From NCBI GenBank assembly GCA_963738445.1, contig CAVTWS010000008.1, positions 1 to 64,000 of the forward strand: 64,000 nt of DNA. The letters run 5' to 3'. Positions 8,277 through 18,084 of the stretch are shown here, piece after piece (the stretch's first letter is position 1; the number at the start of each line of letters is the position of its first letter). Origin of the DNA: CAVTWS01 sp963738445 (GTDB lineage Bacteria; Actinomycetota; Acidimicrobiia; Acidimicrobiales; SHLQ01). Made by a program: the position numbers and the translations under genes. The notes under the pieces were generated by a model. The model was not told the DNA's origin, did no database searches, and saw nothing but the letters and a program-made list of their open reading frames with translations.

Positions 8277-9391
8277 GCGTTCCGCTCTCGGTTCCATTCC
8301 TCGACCTCGCTGCGCTCCACCGCCGCCATCGTGACGAGCTGGATCGGGCCATGGCGTCGATCGTCGACCGCGGTGCGTTCATCGCCGGCGCGGCTGTCGA
8401 GACGTTCGAGGACGAGTTCGCGCGGTACTGCGGCGCTCGACACTGCGTGGGCGTGGCCAACGGAACCGATGCCCTGGAGCTGATCCTCACCGGGTTGGGC
8501 ATCGGACCGGGCGCCGAGATCATCGTGCCGGCGAACACCTTCGTCGCCACCGTGGAAGCCGTGATCTCGCGGGGCGCACGACCCCGGTTCGTCGATGTCG
8601 ACCCGGGCACCCTGCTCATCGATCCCGACGAGGTGGCCGCCGCAGTCGGACCGTCGACCGCGGCCATCATCGCCGTGCACCTCTACGGTCAGATCCCGGA
8701 CATGCATTCCCTCGGATCGATCGCTGACCGCCACGGACTCGCCGTCATCGAGGACGCCGCGCAGGCTCACGGCGCCCGGTTCGACGGCCGGCGGGCCGGC
8801 AGCCTCGGACGCGCCGCGGCATTCAGCTTCTATCCGGGCAAGAACCTCGGTGCGTTCGGTGACGCCGGCGCCGTGGTCACGAACGACCTCGCACTGGCCG
8901 ACACCATTCGGTGCCTGGCCAACCACGGGCGGGATCTCGACGACCGCTTTCGCCACGTGGTCTCAGGACGCAACAGCCGCCTCGATGCCCTGCAGGCCGC
9001 AGTGCTCAGCGTGAAGCTGCCGCACCTCGACCAGGACAACGCCCGGCGACAGGACATCATGGCGCTCTACCACGAACGACTCCCCACCCACATCGCGCCC
9101 GTCGCCATCGACGGGCGCGGCGAGCCGGTGCATCACGTCGCGGTCGTTCGCGTCGCGGACCGCGCCGCGGTGTGCGGCACGCTCGATCGCTCGCACATCG
9201 GTTGGGGGCTCCACTATCCGGTTCCCTGCCACCATCAGCCGGTCTATGCCGAGTTCGCCGACCGTCCGCTCCCCGTCGTCGAGACCGCGGCGCACGAAAT
9301 CGTGTCGCTCCCCATGTCGCCCACGCTGACCGACGACGACATCGGCCTCGTCTGTGACACCTTGACGGTCCACCTGGCGCCGGTGTCGTGA
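8273..9391 (+). CDS. DegT/DnrJ/EryC1/StrS aminotransferase
   Basis: A 372-residue PLP-dependent enzyme that aminates a nucleotide-linked keto sugar. The PLP lysine is Lys190 in YPGKNLGAFGD, preceded by VIEDAAQAHGA with the cofactor-binding aspartate. FLDLAALHRRHRDELD at the N-terminus and ANGTDALEL near residue 62 are typical. It is translationally coupled to the upstream oxidoreductase, which would supply the keto substrate. It converges on the minus-strand block that ends at 9408. Confidence 0.92.
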   Translation: MSVPLSVPFLDLAALHRRHRDELDRAMASIVDRGAFIAGAAVETFEDEFARYCGARHCVGVANGTDALELILTGLGIGPGAEIIVPANTFVATVEAVISRGARPRFVDVDPGTLLIDPDEVAAAVGPSTAAIIAVHLYGQIPDMHSLGSIADRHGLAVIEDAAQAHGARFDGRRAGSLGRAAAFSFYPGKNLGAFGDAGAVVTNDLALADTIRCLANHGRDLDDRFRHVVSGRNSRLDALQAAVLSVKLPHLDQDNARRQDIMALYHERLPTHIAPVAIDGRGEPVHHVAVVRVADRAAVCGTLDRSHIGWGLHYPVPCHHQPVYAEFADRPLPVVETAAHEIVSLPMSPTLTDDDIGLVCDTLTVHLAPVS

Positions 9392-9407
9392 GTGGCGTGG
9401 CGTCACC

Positions 9408-10451
9408 TCAGCAGAAATTGCGATAGAGCAGCTCACCACCGCGCCGGTACACGTGGTCAGGTACACCGGCGTCGACGAACAACGCCGTCAGCTCACCCAA
9501 CGTCGCACCGCCGGCTTGTCCGGCCGGGTCGTCCCAGCCGGTTGGATCGTACGCGTACATGCGGATCGGAGCCTGGTGGGTGGCGTACTTCTCCTTGTAA
9601 CGCAAGAGTCCCTCCTGGTCGAGATCGCTCTGACCAAGGTCGATGTTGCCGAGCCCGATCTCGGACCCCAACTGCATCCCGGACCAGGCCAGGAGGTCGT
9701 TCGGCCGCGCCGCCAGCCCCTCGCTGCTGCTGGCGTTGAACTTGTAGTAGAGGGTGTCGTGCCACTGCAGGTAGAGCGTGCCCCCGACGACCTCCCCATC
9801 GACTTCGGCCAGCAGCAGATGGAACCCGTGGAGCGGATCGAACTGCGTCCAGATGTTCGCCAGCAGGTCGAACGGCTGGGTCAACATCTGGTACTTGCGA
9901 CGCCGGACGGAGCTGTGGAGGGCATAGAACGCGCTGATGTCGTCGAGGTCCTCGGCCCGCCGGACGACGACGCCGGACTTCTCCGCCTTGCGGACGGCCC
10001 GCCGCGCCGACTCGCCGATGGAGCTCCACATGAGATCGACATCTCGGCGGACATCGATCGAATGCCACCGGGTGTCCTTGACGGCCCGGAAGCGCGGGTC
10101 GGCGGAGACGCCATCGGCCCGGAGCGACCGCACCCGAATCGGGGTGCCGCTCGCCATCATGGCGTCCGAGAGCGGTGCCCAGTGACCGGGTTCGGCGAGG
10201 ATGGGATCGACGTAGTCGCAGAACGGCAGCGACACGACGCGATGGCCTCGCAGATCGTGAACCTCGGCCCAGGCCAACCCCGAGATCGCGCGGCCGGTGT
10301 CGTCGACCACGACTTCGGCGAGGAACTCGAAGCCGTACGTATCGCGGAGCGCCCGCAGCCAGGGCGGCGAGACGAAGAGGCTGCCCGCGGCGCTGGCGGC
10401 CAGTCGCTCCCATCGGGGGTCGGTATCGGGTGAGATCCGGTGGCGCTCCAT
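9408..10451 (-). CDS. FemAB/GNAT-like acyltransferase of the polysaccharide locus
   Basis: A 347-residue protein resembling the FemAB-related GNAT-fold enzymes found in exopolysaccharide clusters, which probably attach an acyl or aminoacyl group to a sugar or lipid-linked intermediate. Recognisable parts are AVRKAEKSGVVVRR near the middle, YALHSSVRRRKYQM and DLGQSDLDQEGLLRYKEKY in the C-terminal half. The ATG at 10451 overlaps the glycosyltransferase stop by one base (TGATG); an upstream in-frame start would overlap that gene deeply. The donor and acceptor are unknown. Confidence 0.75.
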   Translation of the reverse strand: MERHRISPDTDPRWERLAASAAGSLFVSPPWLRALRDTYGFEFLAEVVVDDTGRAISGLAWAEVHDLRGHRVVSLPFCDYVDPILAEPGHWAPLSDAMMASGTPIRVRSLRADGVSADPRFRAVKDTRWHSIDVRRDVDLMWSSIGESARRAVRKAEKSGVVVRRAEDLDDISAFYALHSSVRRRKYQMLTQPFDLLANIWTQFDPLHGFHLLLAEVDGEVVGGTLYLQWHDTLYYKFNASSSEGLAARPNDLLAWSGMQLGSEIGLGNIDLGQSDLDQEGLLRYKEKYATHQAPIRMYAYDPTGWDDPAGQAGGATLGELTALFVDAGVPDHVYRRGGELLYRNFC

Positions 10452-11674
10452 CAACCGACCGCCACCGGTGCCGGTTCGACGAGTCCGGGCACGAGGGCGC
10501 GGTACACATCGAGGAACCGTTCCCGCTGCACCGGCCACCCGACGGACTCGTACGCCCGCCGCCCCGATCGCGCGAGCTGCCGGCACAACTCCGGCGACTG
10601 CGCCAGCCGGACGAGCTGACGAGCCAGGTCCCTAGGGTCGCCGGGGGTGAAGTAGGCGATCGTGTCGTCGTCGAACTCGGCCGCGGTGGCGTCGAGTCGA
10701 GAGGCGATCACCGGGAGCCCGGCGATCCAGTAGTCGTACATCTTGTTGGTGTGGACGAGATGCGAATAGGGAGACGCCTTCTGGCCGACGACCCCGGCAT
10801 CGACCTCGCACAACAGCTCGGCGAGGCGTTGTTCGGTGACCCAACCCTCGTAGCGGACGAGATGGCCGACCCCGCGCTCATCGATGCGCCGGAGCATGGT
10901 GTCGGTCCCACCTCCTCGCCCGGTGACCACGAGGCGCAGACCCGGCGCCTGCTCCTGAGCCAAAGCCACCGCGTCGATGATCGTGTCATGGCCATACCGA
11001 TCCTCGATGGTTCCGTGGCACAGCACCACGAACCGGCCCTCGGTCGTGGGCCGGGGCGGGAGAGTCCGCTCGGGCAGGATGTGGGTCGGGTCCGGGCCGT
11101 TGAGCACGACGCTCACCGCAGCGCGGTCGGCTCCCCGCCTGACGTAGAGATCGCGCAGGCGGTCGGTCACCGTGATCGCGTGGTCGGCGAAACGGAGAGC
11201 CGCCTGTTCCAACTTCTCGAGCACGCGCACGACCCGGCGTCCGGATCCGAGCGTGGCCGCCAGCTCGGGGGTGGGTTCCTGCATGAACACGACCACCGGG
11301 GTGCCGAGCAGCTTGGGCACGATCGCCGCGTACACCAGGAAGTCCGGCATGGTGTTGATCTGGACGGCTCGGTAGCGGTGGCGAAGGTGCAGATACCCGA
11401 GGACCACGGCGGCCACCACCACGAACCCGCCGTACTCGGCCAGGTACCGGCACGTGCCCCCACGGCTCTTCATCCCCGGCAGCCGCCGCAGCGTGACTCC
11501 ATCACCGATGTCGGTGACCCATGCGGTGCCGTGCGAGCCGAGGTAGAGGATGTCGCACCTGACGCCCGACGCCGCCAGCGCCTCCACCTCGCGCCGCAGG
11601 TCGAGGCCGTACTCGTCGGAGTGCCGGACGAACGCCATCCGGGGCCGGATGTCGTCCCGGTGCCGTGTCGTCAT
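10451..11674 (-). CDS. Glycosyltransferase family 4-like
   Basis: A 407-residue GT-B glycosyltransferase. The N-terminal half reads RMAFVRHSDEYGLDLRREVE, QINTMPDFLVYAA and MQEPTPEL. The C-terminal donor-binding half contains VVLCHGTIEDRYGHDTIIDA and NKMYDYWIAGLPVIAS. Enzymes of this type transfer a sugar from a nucleotide donor to a growing lipid-linked oligosaccharide at the cytoplasmic face. The ATG at 11674 overlaps the upstream flippase-polymerase stop as ATGA, showing coupling. Sugar specificity is not readable. Confidence 0.9.
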   Translation of the reverse strand: MTTRHRDDIRPRMAFVRHSDEYGLDLRREVEALAASGVRCDILYLGSHGTAWVTDIGDGVTLRRLPGMKSRGGTCRYLAEYGGFVVVAAVVLGYLHLRHRYRAVQINTMPDFLVYAAIVPKLLGTPVVVFMQEPTPELAATLGSGRRVVRVLEKLEQAALRFADHAITVTDRLRDLYVRRGADRAAVSVVLNGPDPTHILPERTLPPRPTTEGRFVVLCHGTIEDRYGHDTIIDAVALAQEQAPGLRLVVTGRGGGTDTMLRRIDERGVGHLVRYEGWVTEQRLAELLCEVDAGVVGQKASPYSHLVHTNKMYDYWIAGLPVIASRLDATAAEFDDDTIAYFTPGDPRDLARQLVRLAQSPELCRQLARSGRRAYESVGWPVQRERFLDVYRALVPGLVEPAPVAVG

Positions 11675-14600
11675 GTCAGCGCGCCGATCGCCGGCGCCCT
11701 GCGGGCCACGATTCGTGGGTGCGGCCGATGGGCCGGGGCCGGCGCGGCGCGGACGGCTCCGGTGACGCTCAGGGCCAGGAGTGGGAAGAACACGTCGCTC
11801 GTTCCCCGGATGGTCAGATGTGGGTCGAGCACCATGAGGACGCACAGGATGACCCCGAGGACCCAGGCTGCCGTCGCGCAGGCTCCCAACTCGTCGGGCC
11901 GATCGCGGCTACGCCAACTCACCCTCAGATGCTCCCGCATCATCCAGCCGAAGGCGATGAGAAGCGGCAGCCCCGCCGTGTACACGATCTGGACGTAACC
12001 GCTCTCGATCCAGATCCACTCGACGAAACCACGCGGATCACGGACCTGGGTGACCGGGCTCACCCCGATCAGCAGGTTCGTGTTGAGACCGAGCTCGGAC
12101 AGGAAGTGGGTCGACAGGTTGTGCCATCGTTCGGTCCAGCTCTGGGGAACGTCACCGTGGAACAGCGCGGTGAGCCGGGGCGCGAAGACGACCCAGCCCG
12201 CGCCGAGGCCGAGTAGCCCTGCTCCGCACCGGACTGGGCGGGACACCTTCCGGCCCACGAGGACCGACCGGCGGGCCATCGACACCCCAGCACCAGGCCG
12301 CCGTGGTGACGAACTCGACGAGAGGTGCCAGAAGGCGGCCGCTCCGACGGCCAGACCGATGACGGCGGTGAACTGGGCCGTACCGGCGAGCCCGACCACC
12401 ATCGCCGCGATGATCGCCCCTACGAAACGCCGGGGCGCGTTCGATCGGCCGAGCCACGCGATGGCGACCGCGAGATACCCGAGGTAGAGGCCGGACGCCC
12501 CGATGGCCGATCCGAGCGTGGAGGTCCCCCGGCCGGAGGCGATGGCGGCGCCGGGATCCAGGCCTCCGGCGTAGAGCCCGCTCGCCAGCATCGCCCGCAC
12601 CGGACCCACCCCGAGCGACTGGGCGAACCCGATCACCGCGGCGACCGACGCCGCGACCATTCCGGCCCGGAGGGCGGCCCCCGCCTCCGCCGACGTTCGA
12701 ACCGCGACGCGGATCACGAGGTACACGAGCGCCAGCTTCACCAGCGGCAAGGCGTACACGAACTCGTCGAAGGTGAAGCGGCCGTGCCGTTCGATGAGCA
12801 CCACGAGCGGGACTGCGCTGCCGGCCAGGGCCACCGCGCCGACCGCCGCATCGGCCGGGTGGAGCCGGGACCGTTCGCGGGGAGCGATGAGCGCCCGCAA
12901 TACGACGCCGACGATCAGGATGGCGAGGACCGCCTCGTTCAACCGGAGCTGCGGGATGACCTTGCCACGATCGATGCCGACGATGAGCGGCGACGAACCG
13001 AGCCACACGCCGGCGGCCAGCGCCGGCCGCCACGTCACCAGGCCGACGAGTCCACACGCCACCACGGCCGCCGTCAGGAGCGGACCGACTTGCGCGGCGG
13101 CGATGCCGACTACCAGGGCGGCGGCGCCGAGGCCGCTCGCTCCGGCGAGCTTCAGCACCGACCCCCGGGGGAGGGTCCGGCGTGGCCGGCGCGCGAGACC
13201 CATCGGTTCCGGTGCGGACCGACGGGCGAGGAACCGGTCGACGCCATGCCAGTCGTCGAACCGAAGCGCTTTCGTCACCGCCAGATAGGTCGCCGTCACC
13301 AGCACCGAGGCCACTCCTGTGCGGACCAGGTGGACCGCGCGCCCCGACCCGAGAGACGAGGGCAACACGAGCCCGACGGTGAGCACCCCCACCCCGGCAC
13401 TCACGAGGACCGCAGCGAGGATTCCCAGGCCCGGCCGGAAGAGCCCACCCCGATCGACGCGGCCGACCCTGGTCTCGAGCACGTGGTGCAGCAGGCACCC
13501 GGCGACGAGGTCCGCCGTCGCCACCGACAGTCCCAGGACGACGAGGGTAGCGGTGCCGTCGAAGGTCAACGCCACGGCGGCGCCGGTGGCCGTGATCGCC
13601 GCCCGGACCGCCATCACCCGGAACGGAGCCCCCGCGTCACGGCGGGCGTAGCTGGCGTTGGTGGCGAGGTAGAAGGTGCCGTCGCCGACGATGCCGATCG
13701 ACATCGTGGCCAGGGCCGCCACGAGAAGCGTTCGCCCGGCATCCGAGCTCATGTCCCCGAACGTGACCGACCGCACGATCGGTTCCGCGAGCACGACCAA
13801 CACCACCGTCGTCAGCCCCTGCAGGAACGCCGAGACCCGCACCGTCGATCGGTACAAGCGGGAGAAGTCCGACCACCGCCCGGATTGGGCGAGCCGGGAC
13901 AGGGGGGAGAGCGTGGTCACCGTGAGCGGCTTGTTGATGAGGGCATTGGGGAGATCCCGGAAGTTCAGCGCCAGTTGGTACGCCACCACCCCGCCGGACA
14001 CGCTCCCGGCCGCGACGAGCGAGACGACGTATCGGCTGGTGTTGAGCGCGGCGTACCCGAGCGATCTGACACCGAGGCGCATCAATGTGAGGACGTCGGG
14101 ATCGCGCCACCCGGCCGTAGGAACCAACACGTGACCGACCCTCGACGCACCCCACCACTGAAGAGCAGCGTGAACACCGACGGCCGACGTCGCTCCGACG
14201 CCGAGGAACAGCATCTGAGCCGTTGTCACCTCCTCGAGCGGGACACCCGTTCCCCAACGGATCGCGAACGCGATGAACACGGCCATCGTGGCGACGTTCT
14301 CGGCGATGGGTGCTGCAGCGGTGAGGAAGAAGCGGCCGTGCGCGTTCTGCACCGCGGCGCTGGTCCCCACGAGCGCGTACAAGGCGGACTGTGGGATCAC
14401 CAGTGCCAACAGGGGCCATCCGACCCGCCGTTGATCATCCAGCACGCCGGGGTCGTCGATCCCGGCCCCGAGCATCCGCAGGACGAGCGGACCGGCCGCG
14501 ACGAGCACCACGGCGATGGCGACGAAGGCCAGGCAGAGGAACCCGAGGGTGCCGTTGGCCAGGCGTCGGGCTCTCGCCGGATCGCCGAGGTCGAGGTGAT

Positions 14601-14781
14601 GGACGAGGGGCGGGACCAGCAAGGAGACGAGCAACGAACCGACCGCGAACTCGAAGATGAGGTTCGGCAGGCTGTTCGTGGCGATGAACAGGTTGCCGAA
14701 GAACGTCGGCCCCAGCACCGCCGCGATGACCACGCCTCGGGCGAACCCGCTGGCGCGGCTCACCAGGGTGAGGACCGCCAC
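11671..14781 (-). CDS. Fusion of MurJ/Wzx-type flippase and O-antigen ligase/polymerase-like domain
   Basis: A 1,036-residue polytopic membrane protein. Residues 1 to about 510 match the MurJ/MviN-like flippase family: the opening LTLVSRASGFARGVVIAAVLG is followed by many helices and NALINKPLTVTTLSPLSRL. A basic, proline-rich linker lies around 511-540. Residues about 541-1036 look like a Wzy/WaaL-type polymerase or ligase, with repeated helices and a large loop near 890-950 containing SWTERWHNL and ESGYVQIVYTAGLPLL. Joining export and polymerisation in one chain is unusual. The GTG at 14781 lies 24 bases after the Wzz-like stop; no better start exists after the in-frame TAG. The polymerase half is inferred from topology. 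Confidence 0.82.
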   Translation of the reverse strand: MAVLTLVSRASGFARGVVIAAVLGPTFFGNLFIATNSLPNLIFEFAVGSLLVSLLVPPLVHHLDLGDPARARRLANGTLGFLCLAFVAIAVVLVAAGPLVLRMLGAGIDDPGVLDDQRRVGWPLLALVIPQSALYALVGTSAAVQNAHGRFFLTAAAPIAENVATMAVFIAFAIRWGTGVPLEEVTTAQMLFLGVGATSAVGVHAALQWWGASRVGHVLVPTAGWRDPDVLTLMRLGVRSLGYAALNTSRYVVSLVAAGSVSGGVVAYQLALNFRDLPNALINKPLTVTTLSPLSRLAQSGRWSDFSRLYRSTVRVSAFLQGLTTVVLVVLAEPIVRSVTFGDMSSDAGRTLLVAALATMSIGIVGDGTFYLATNASYARRDAGAPFRVMAVRAAITATGAAVALTFDGTATLVVLGLSVATADLVAGCLLHHVLETRVGRVDRGGLFRPGLGILAAVLVSAGVGVLTVGLVLPSSLGSGRAVHLVRTGVASVLVTATYLAVTKALRFDDWHGVDRFLARRSAPEPMGLARRPRRTLPRGSVLKLAGASGLGAAALVVGIAAAQVGPLLTAAVVACGLVGLVTWRPALAAGVWLGSSPLIVGIDRGKVIPQLRLNEAVLAILIVGVVLRALIAPRERSRLHPADAAVGAVALAGSAVPLVVLIERHGRFTFDEFVYALPLVKLALVYLVIRVAVRTSAEAGAALRAGMVAASVAAVIGFAQSLGVGPVRAMLASGLYAGGLDPGAAIASGRGTSTLGSAIGASGLYLGYLAVAIAWLGRSNAPRRFVGAIIAAMVVGLAGTAQFTAVIGLAVGAAAFWHLSSSSSPRRPGAGVSMARRSVLVGRKVSRPVRCGAGLLGLGAGWVVFAPRLTALFHGDVPQSWTERWHNLSTHFLSELGLNTNLLIGVSPVTQVRDPRGFVEWIWIESGYVQIVYTAGLPLLIAFGWMMREHLRVSWRSRDRPDELGACATAAWVLGVILCVLMVLDPHLTIRGTSDVFFPLLALSVTGAVRAAPAPAHRPHPRIVARRAPAIGALT

Positions 14782-14805
14782 GGAACGGGTGGGATCCAGA
14801 ACGGC

Positions 14806-15843
14806 CTACCCGAGCTGCGGGCGGCGGAGGATGAAGTAGGCGCCGAGCACGGCGAGCAGCCCTGCGGTCACCGCGGCGACGAGCGCGGCCCGGGCCGGGC
14901 GGGGCTCGACCGGATCGGTCGACGCGTGGGGCTCGGCGAGCATGTCGACCCGGGGCGCATCGAGCTCCTGGACCGCCAGGTCCGCGAGGCGCTCGGCCAG
15001 GAAGGTCCGCTGGTCGAGCAGGGCTGCGTAGTCGGTTTGGAGCTGAAGGGTGGCCGCCGAGGCGGGATCGCGGCCGGGCTCTCGGAGCTGCGCCTCGACC
15101 GCCGCGATGCGGGTCTCCAGCGTGGCGAGCTCCGATTCCAGGAAGAGCCGGCCGTCGTCGGGCGATTCCGCCTCGACCCGTTCGATGTAGGTGTCGACCA
15201 CGACCGCGAGCGTGCGTTCGGCCTCTTCGGCGGAATCATGAAGGGCTTCGATGCGTAGCACGTCACTGTCAGCGAGGAGCGAAACACGAAGTCGGCTCCG
15301 AAGCGCCTCGGGGCCCACGGCGAGCACCTCGGCCGCCGGAACGACGACCGACCTGCTGAGGATGGCCTGGGTCTGCGCCTCGAGCGCCCGATCGGCCGCG
15401 CCGAACGCCGGATTGTCGACGGCGCGATACCGCACCTCGGCGGTGGCCGCGTAGACGTCGGCACCGCGGGACGACCACGCCGCGGCAACTCCGGCGGCCA
15501 GCACGACGAACGCGATGCTCGCCGCCGCCGTCAGCAGAACACGGCGGGTTCTCGGGTCGAGCGGCGCCCGCATCGACGGCGAACCCTCAACGTCTGGGGT
15601 CGAGGCGATCTCACCTCCGTCGCCGTCCGCCACCGTGCCGGGCCGAGGGCCGGGGGCCGAGGAGTTCCGGTCATGAGGTGCATCGACCGTCATGCCGACG
15701 ACGGTGAGATCGACCACCCGATCCGCCGAATCGCCGGCCTCGGCCTCGGTAGATGCGCCGACGGGGAGAATCGTGGGGCCTTTGTCGCCCACCGGGCCGC
15801 GGGGCCTCGCGGCAGGAGCCCGCCGTCTGCGATTCTCAGCCAT
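14806..15843 (-). CDS. Wzz/chain-length-determinant-like membrane protein
   Basis: A 345-residue protein with a basic, disordered cytoplasmic N-terminus (about residues 1-98), one membrane helix near 104-124, an extracytoplasmic coiled-coil-rich region (about 160-300) and a second helix near 322-340. This two-helix hairpin topology is that of polysaccharide co-polymerases that set chain length. No Walker motifs follow, so any BY-kinase partner is separate. The Shine-Dalgarno AGGAGGAGGT sits just upstream of the ATG. It directly precedes the flippase-polymerase fusion. Confidence 0.75.
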   Translation of the reverse strand: MAENRRRRAPAARPRGPVGDKGPTILPVGASTEAEAGDSADRVVDLTVVGMTVDAPHDRNSSAPGPRPGTVADGDGGEIASTPDVEGSPSMRAPLDPRTRRVLLTAAASIAFVVLAAGVAAAWSSRGADVYAATAEVRYRAVDNPAFGAADRALEAQTQAILSRSVVVPAAEVLAVGPEALRSRLRVSLLADSDVLRIEALHDSAEEAERTLAVVVDTYIERVEAESPDDGRLFLESELATLETRIAAVEAQLREPGRDPASAATLQLQTDYAALLDQRTFLAERLADLAVQELDAPRVDMLAEPHASTDPVEPRPARAALVAAVTAGLLAVLGAYFILRRPQLG

Positions 15844-16010
15844 GTGACCTCCTCCTGTCCGCTCGGGCTCTCACCCGGTCCGGCGATCCTTCTGCCGCCG
15901 TGCACTGGACGGCGAGAGAAGCATCGTCATGCCCTGACGTGGAACGAACTCTAGTGCATCGAGCTGCCTTCGCGGCCACCAACCAGGCCCATCGATTCCG
16001 AGGGAATCGA

Positions 16011-16742
16011 TCACGGACCGCGGCGGTCCGGTGCTCGGCCGGCGAGCTCCTTGGCACGGTGTTTGGCCCACTTCGCCGCCTGAAATCCGGCGAGGGCCGG
16101 GCTCCGCCGTTTGAGACCGTTGACGATCTCGGCGGCGGCGACATCGCTCCGGCGAGTGCGGATCGGAACCGGGCAGGTCGGTTCGGTCAACAGCGTGGAG
16201 CACACCGAGTCAGCCCACTCGTACTCGACCGTGAACCGACCGACCTCGTTGAGCCGGTGGATGTCCGCTCCATACGCCGGGACCTTGGCGTGGCGCCGAC
16301 ACAGATCGGTCGCTCTGCTGTTCTGGTCGGAGCTGCAGCGGGCGTTGAACCCTTCGATGATGTCGGCCTCCGCCGCCAACTCTTCGATGTCGGTGTGACT
16401 CTGGAACGGATGTGGCAGCCAGATCAGCCCGCCGGCCCCCCGCACCAGGCCCGGAAGATCGCGCCACCGGAGCAGGGCGTCGACGGGGGGCGGGTCATCG
16501 TGATCGAACACCACGATCACGTCGCCTCGATCGGTGCGCACCTCGGCGGCCACCGGAACCCGAAGGGCCAGTCCCCGGGAGGTGGCATAGGACCGGAGAT
16601 CGAGCGAACCCTGGAAGCTGTTGTGGTCGCAGACGAGGGCCAGCTCGACACCGGCACCGGTCAACCGGGAGGCCAGACGGCTGATGGCGTTGCGGCTGTC
16701 CCAGGAATGGGTGGTGTGGATATGGGTGAGCGCTCGCATCAT
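16011..16742 (-). CDS. PHP-domain metal-dependent phosphoesterase
   Basis: A 243-residue PHP-fold hydrolase. The metal-binding pattern is visible as HIHTTHSWDS at residues 7-16, CDHNSF near 38-43, LPHPFQSH in the middle and GADIHR near 185. Such proteins hydrolyse phosphoesters, in polysaccharide loci sometimes as phosphotyrosine phosphatases or nucleases. The ATG at 16742 overlaps the GH5 stop as ATGA, so the two are coupled. About 170 bases without a recognisable gene separate it from the Wzz-like gene. Confidence 0.8.
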   Translation of the reverse strand: MMRALTHIHTTHSWDSRNAISRLASRLTGAGVELALVCDHNSFQGSLDLRSYATSRGLALRVPVAAEVRTDRGDVIVVFDHDDPPPVDALLRWRDLPGLVRGAGGLIWLPHPFQSHTDIEELAAEADIIEGFNARCSSDQNSRATDLCRRHAKVPAYGADIHRLNEVGRFTVEYEWADSVCSTLLTEPTCPVPIRTRRSDVAAAEIVNGLKRRSPALAGFQAAKWAKHRAKELAGRAPDRRGP

Positions 16743-17968
16743 GGATCGGCCACCTGGGCCCGCGGCTCGGCCCGCAGGGCGAGGAGGTGGTCCCGGAACC
16801 CCTGCCCGAACTCCGTCGGGGTCCCGGTGTCGTCGACGATGAGCGCTGGGCCCTGCGCACAGTCCCAGGCGTTGAACGTCCACCCCATGTACGACACGTC
16901 ATGATCGTCGGCCCACGTCATGTACGGCACGATGAAGTCGCTGGAGCAGGTGGCCTCGCCGAGCTCGGTGGTGACGACGGGGACGATCTCCGCGACGGGC
17001 TTCACGGTGTCCGACCAGCACGCCGCCGTCACGCACTGGTTGAAGTCGTAAAGGTGGAACCCGGCCACGAGGGCTCCAGCGGGGTCGATCGGTGCATGGT
17101 CGAGCCACTGGCTGAGGTCGTTCCCGTAACGAAGGCCGCTGAGCACGATCGGCTGCTCGGCGCCGGTCGACCGGATCGCCTCGACGAGGCCCTGCATGCC
17201 GACCGCCTCATAACCCTCCGGCATGGTGCAGCCGTCCCGCCAGCAACCCCAATCGATGTCGTGCGGTTCGTTGAAGGCGTCGAACAGCACGAACGGTCGG
17301 TCGACGAAGGTCTCGGCGACCGATCGCCAGAAGTCGCTGCTGTGGTCGGCGTTGGGCATCGGCATGTTCTCGACCGCCAGGCGCTCACCCGGTCCCGACC
17401 AGTGCAGATCGAGCACCGCGACCAGGCCCCGATCATTGACGAGATCCACGAAGGCCCGCACCTCGTCGCGATAGGCCGCGCCGCTCAGCTCCTCGGGCGC
17501 CTCGTTGATGCCGAGCCAGCAGTGTTCGTTGAGGGGGACGCGGACGCTGTTGATCCCCCACGCCGCCATGGCATCGACGAGGGCCTGGTCTGCTGCGCCG
17601 TCCCAGATGCCGAGCCCCTGGACGCAGGCGTACTCCGCCCCCGAGCGGTTGACACCCAACAGCCGCATCGGTGATCCGTCGGGGCCGACGAGCTGGTTCC
17701 CGTCGACGCTCAACGCCGGACGCGTCTCAACGAGAGTCGTCCTCGTGGCGTCGTCCACCGGAGCCGGAGCCGAGGTCGACGTCGACGTGTCGGCGCGAGG
17801 CGGATCGGCGGGGACGGTCGGAGCCGGGACCGGGTCGTGCCGCGGTTTCTCGTCGGCCGAGGAGAACCCCACTGCGGTGGCCGTGACGACGAGCGCGATC
17901 GTCGCGAGCCCGACAGACCGGGACCGGTGCCGTTTCGGCCGGCCGACGTCGGAAGATGGCGCGCTCAT
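16739..17968 (-). CDS. Glycoside hydrolase family 5 (cellulase-like), exported
   Basis: A 409-residue secreted or membrane-anchored glycanase. A basic N-terminus and a hydrophobic segment (about residues 18-36) form a signal or anchor, then a Thr/Ser/Pro-rich linker runs to about residue 85. The catalytic domain carries FDAFNEPHD with the acid/base Glu234 and VVTTELGEATC with the likely nucleophile glutamate; RVPLNEHCW is the family's third conserved region. Within a polysaccharide locus it would trim or edit the polymer outside the membrane. It is coupled to the PHP gene by ATGA overlap. Confidence 0.88.
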   Translation of the reverse strand: MSAPSSDVGRPKRHRSRSVGLATIALVVTATAVGFSSADEKPRHDPVPAPTVPADPPRADTSTSTSAPAPVDDATRTTLVETRPALSVDGNQLVGPDGSPMRLLGVNRSGAEYACVQGLGIWDGAADQALVDAMAAWGINSVRVPLNEHCWLGINEAPEELSGAAYRDEVRAFVDLVNDRGLVAVLDLHWSGPGERLAVENMPMPNADHSSDFWRSVAETFVDRPFVLFDAFNEPHDIDWGCWRDGCTMPEGYEAVGMQGLVEAIRSTGAEQPIVLSGLRYGNDLSQWLDHAPIDPAGALVAGFHLYDFNQCVTAACWSDTVKPVAEIVPVVTTELGEATCSSDFIVPYMTWADDHDVSYMGWTFNAWDCAQGPALIVDDTGTPTEFGQGFRDHLLALRAEPRAQVADP

Positions 17969-18084
17969 CGGGCTCGGGACGTCATCTACCTGGGCCTAGA
18001 CTTCGCGCCATCAGTGCCTCCGAGACCACCGAGCGTCAATCAACGCAGCCCCTGTACCGACCCCGAGCCTAGGGGCCTTCTGCC

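Noticed and set aside
12325..15258. A 977-codon plus-strand open frame opposite the flippase-polymerase and Wzz-like genes
   Set aside because: Its product is Arg/Gly/Asp/His-rich with no fold or motif, the usual mirror of GC-rich coding DNA. The minus strand has clear membrane-protein families here.
15844..16010. A hidden small gene between the Wzz-like and PHP genes
   Set aside because: Short frames in this 167-base gap lack ribosome sites and protein-like composition.
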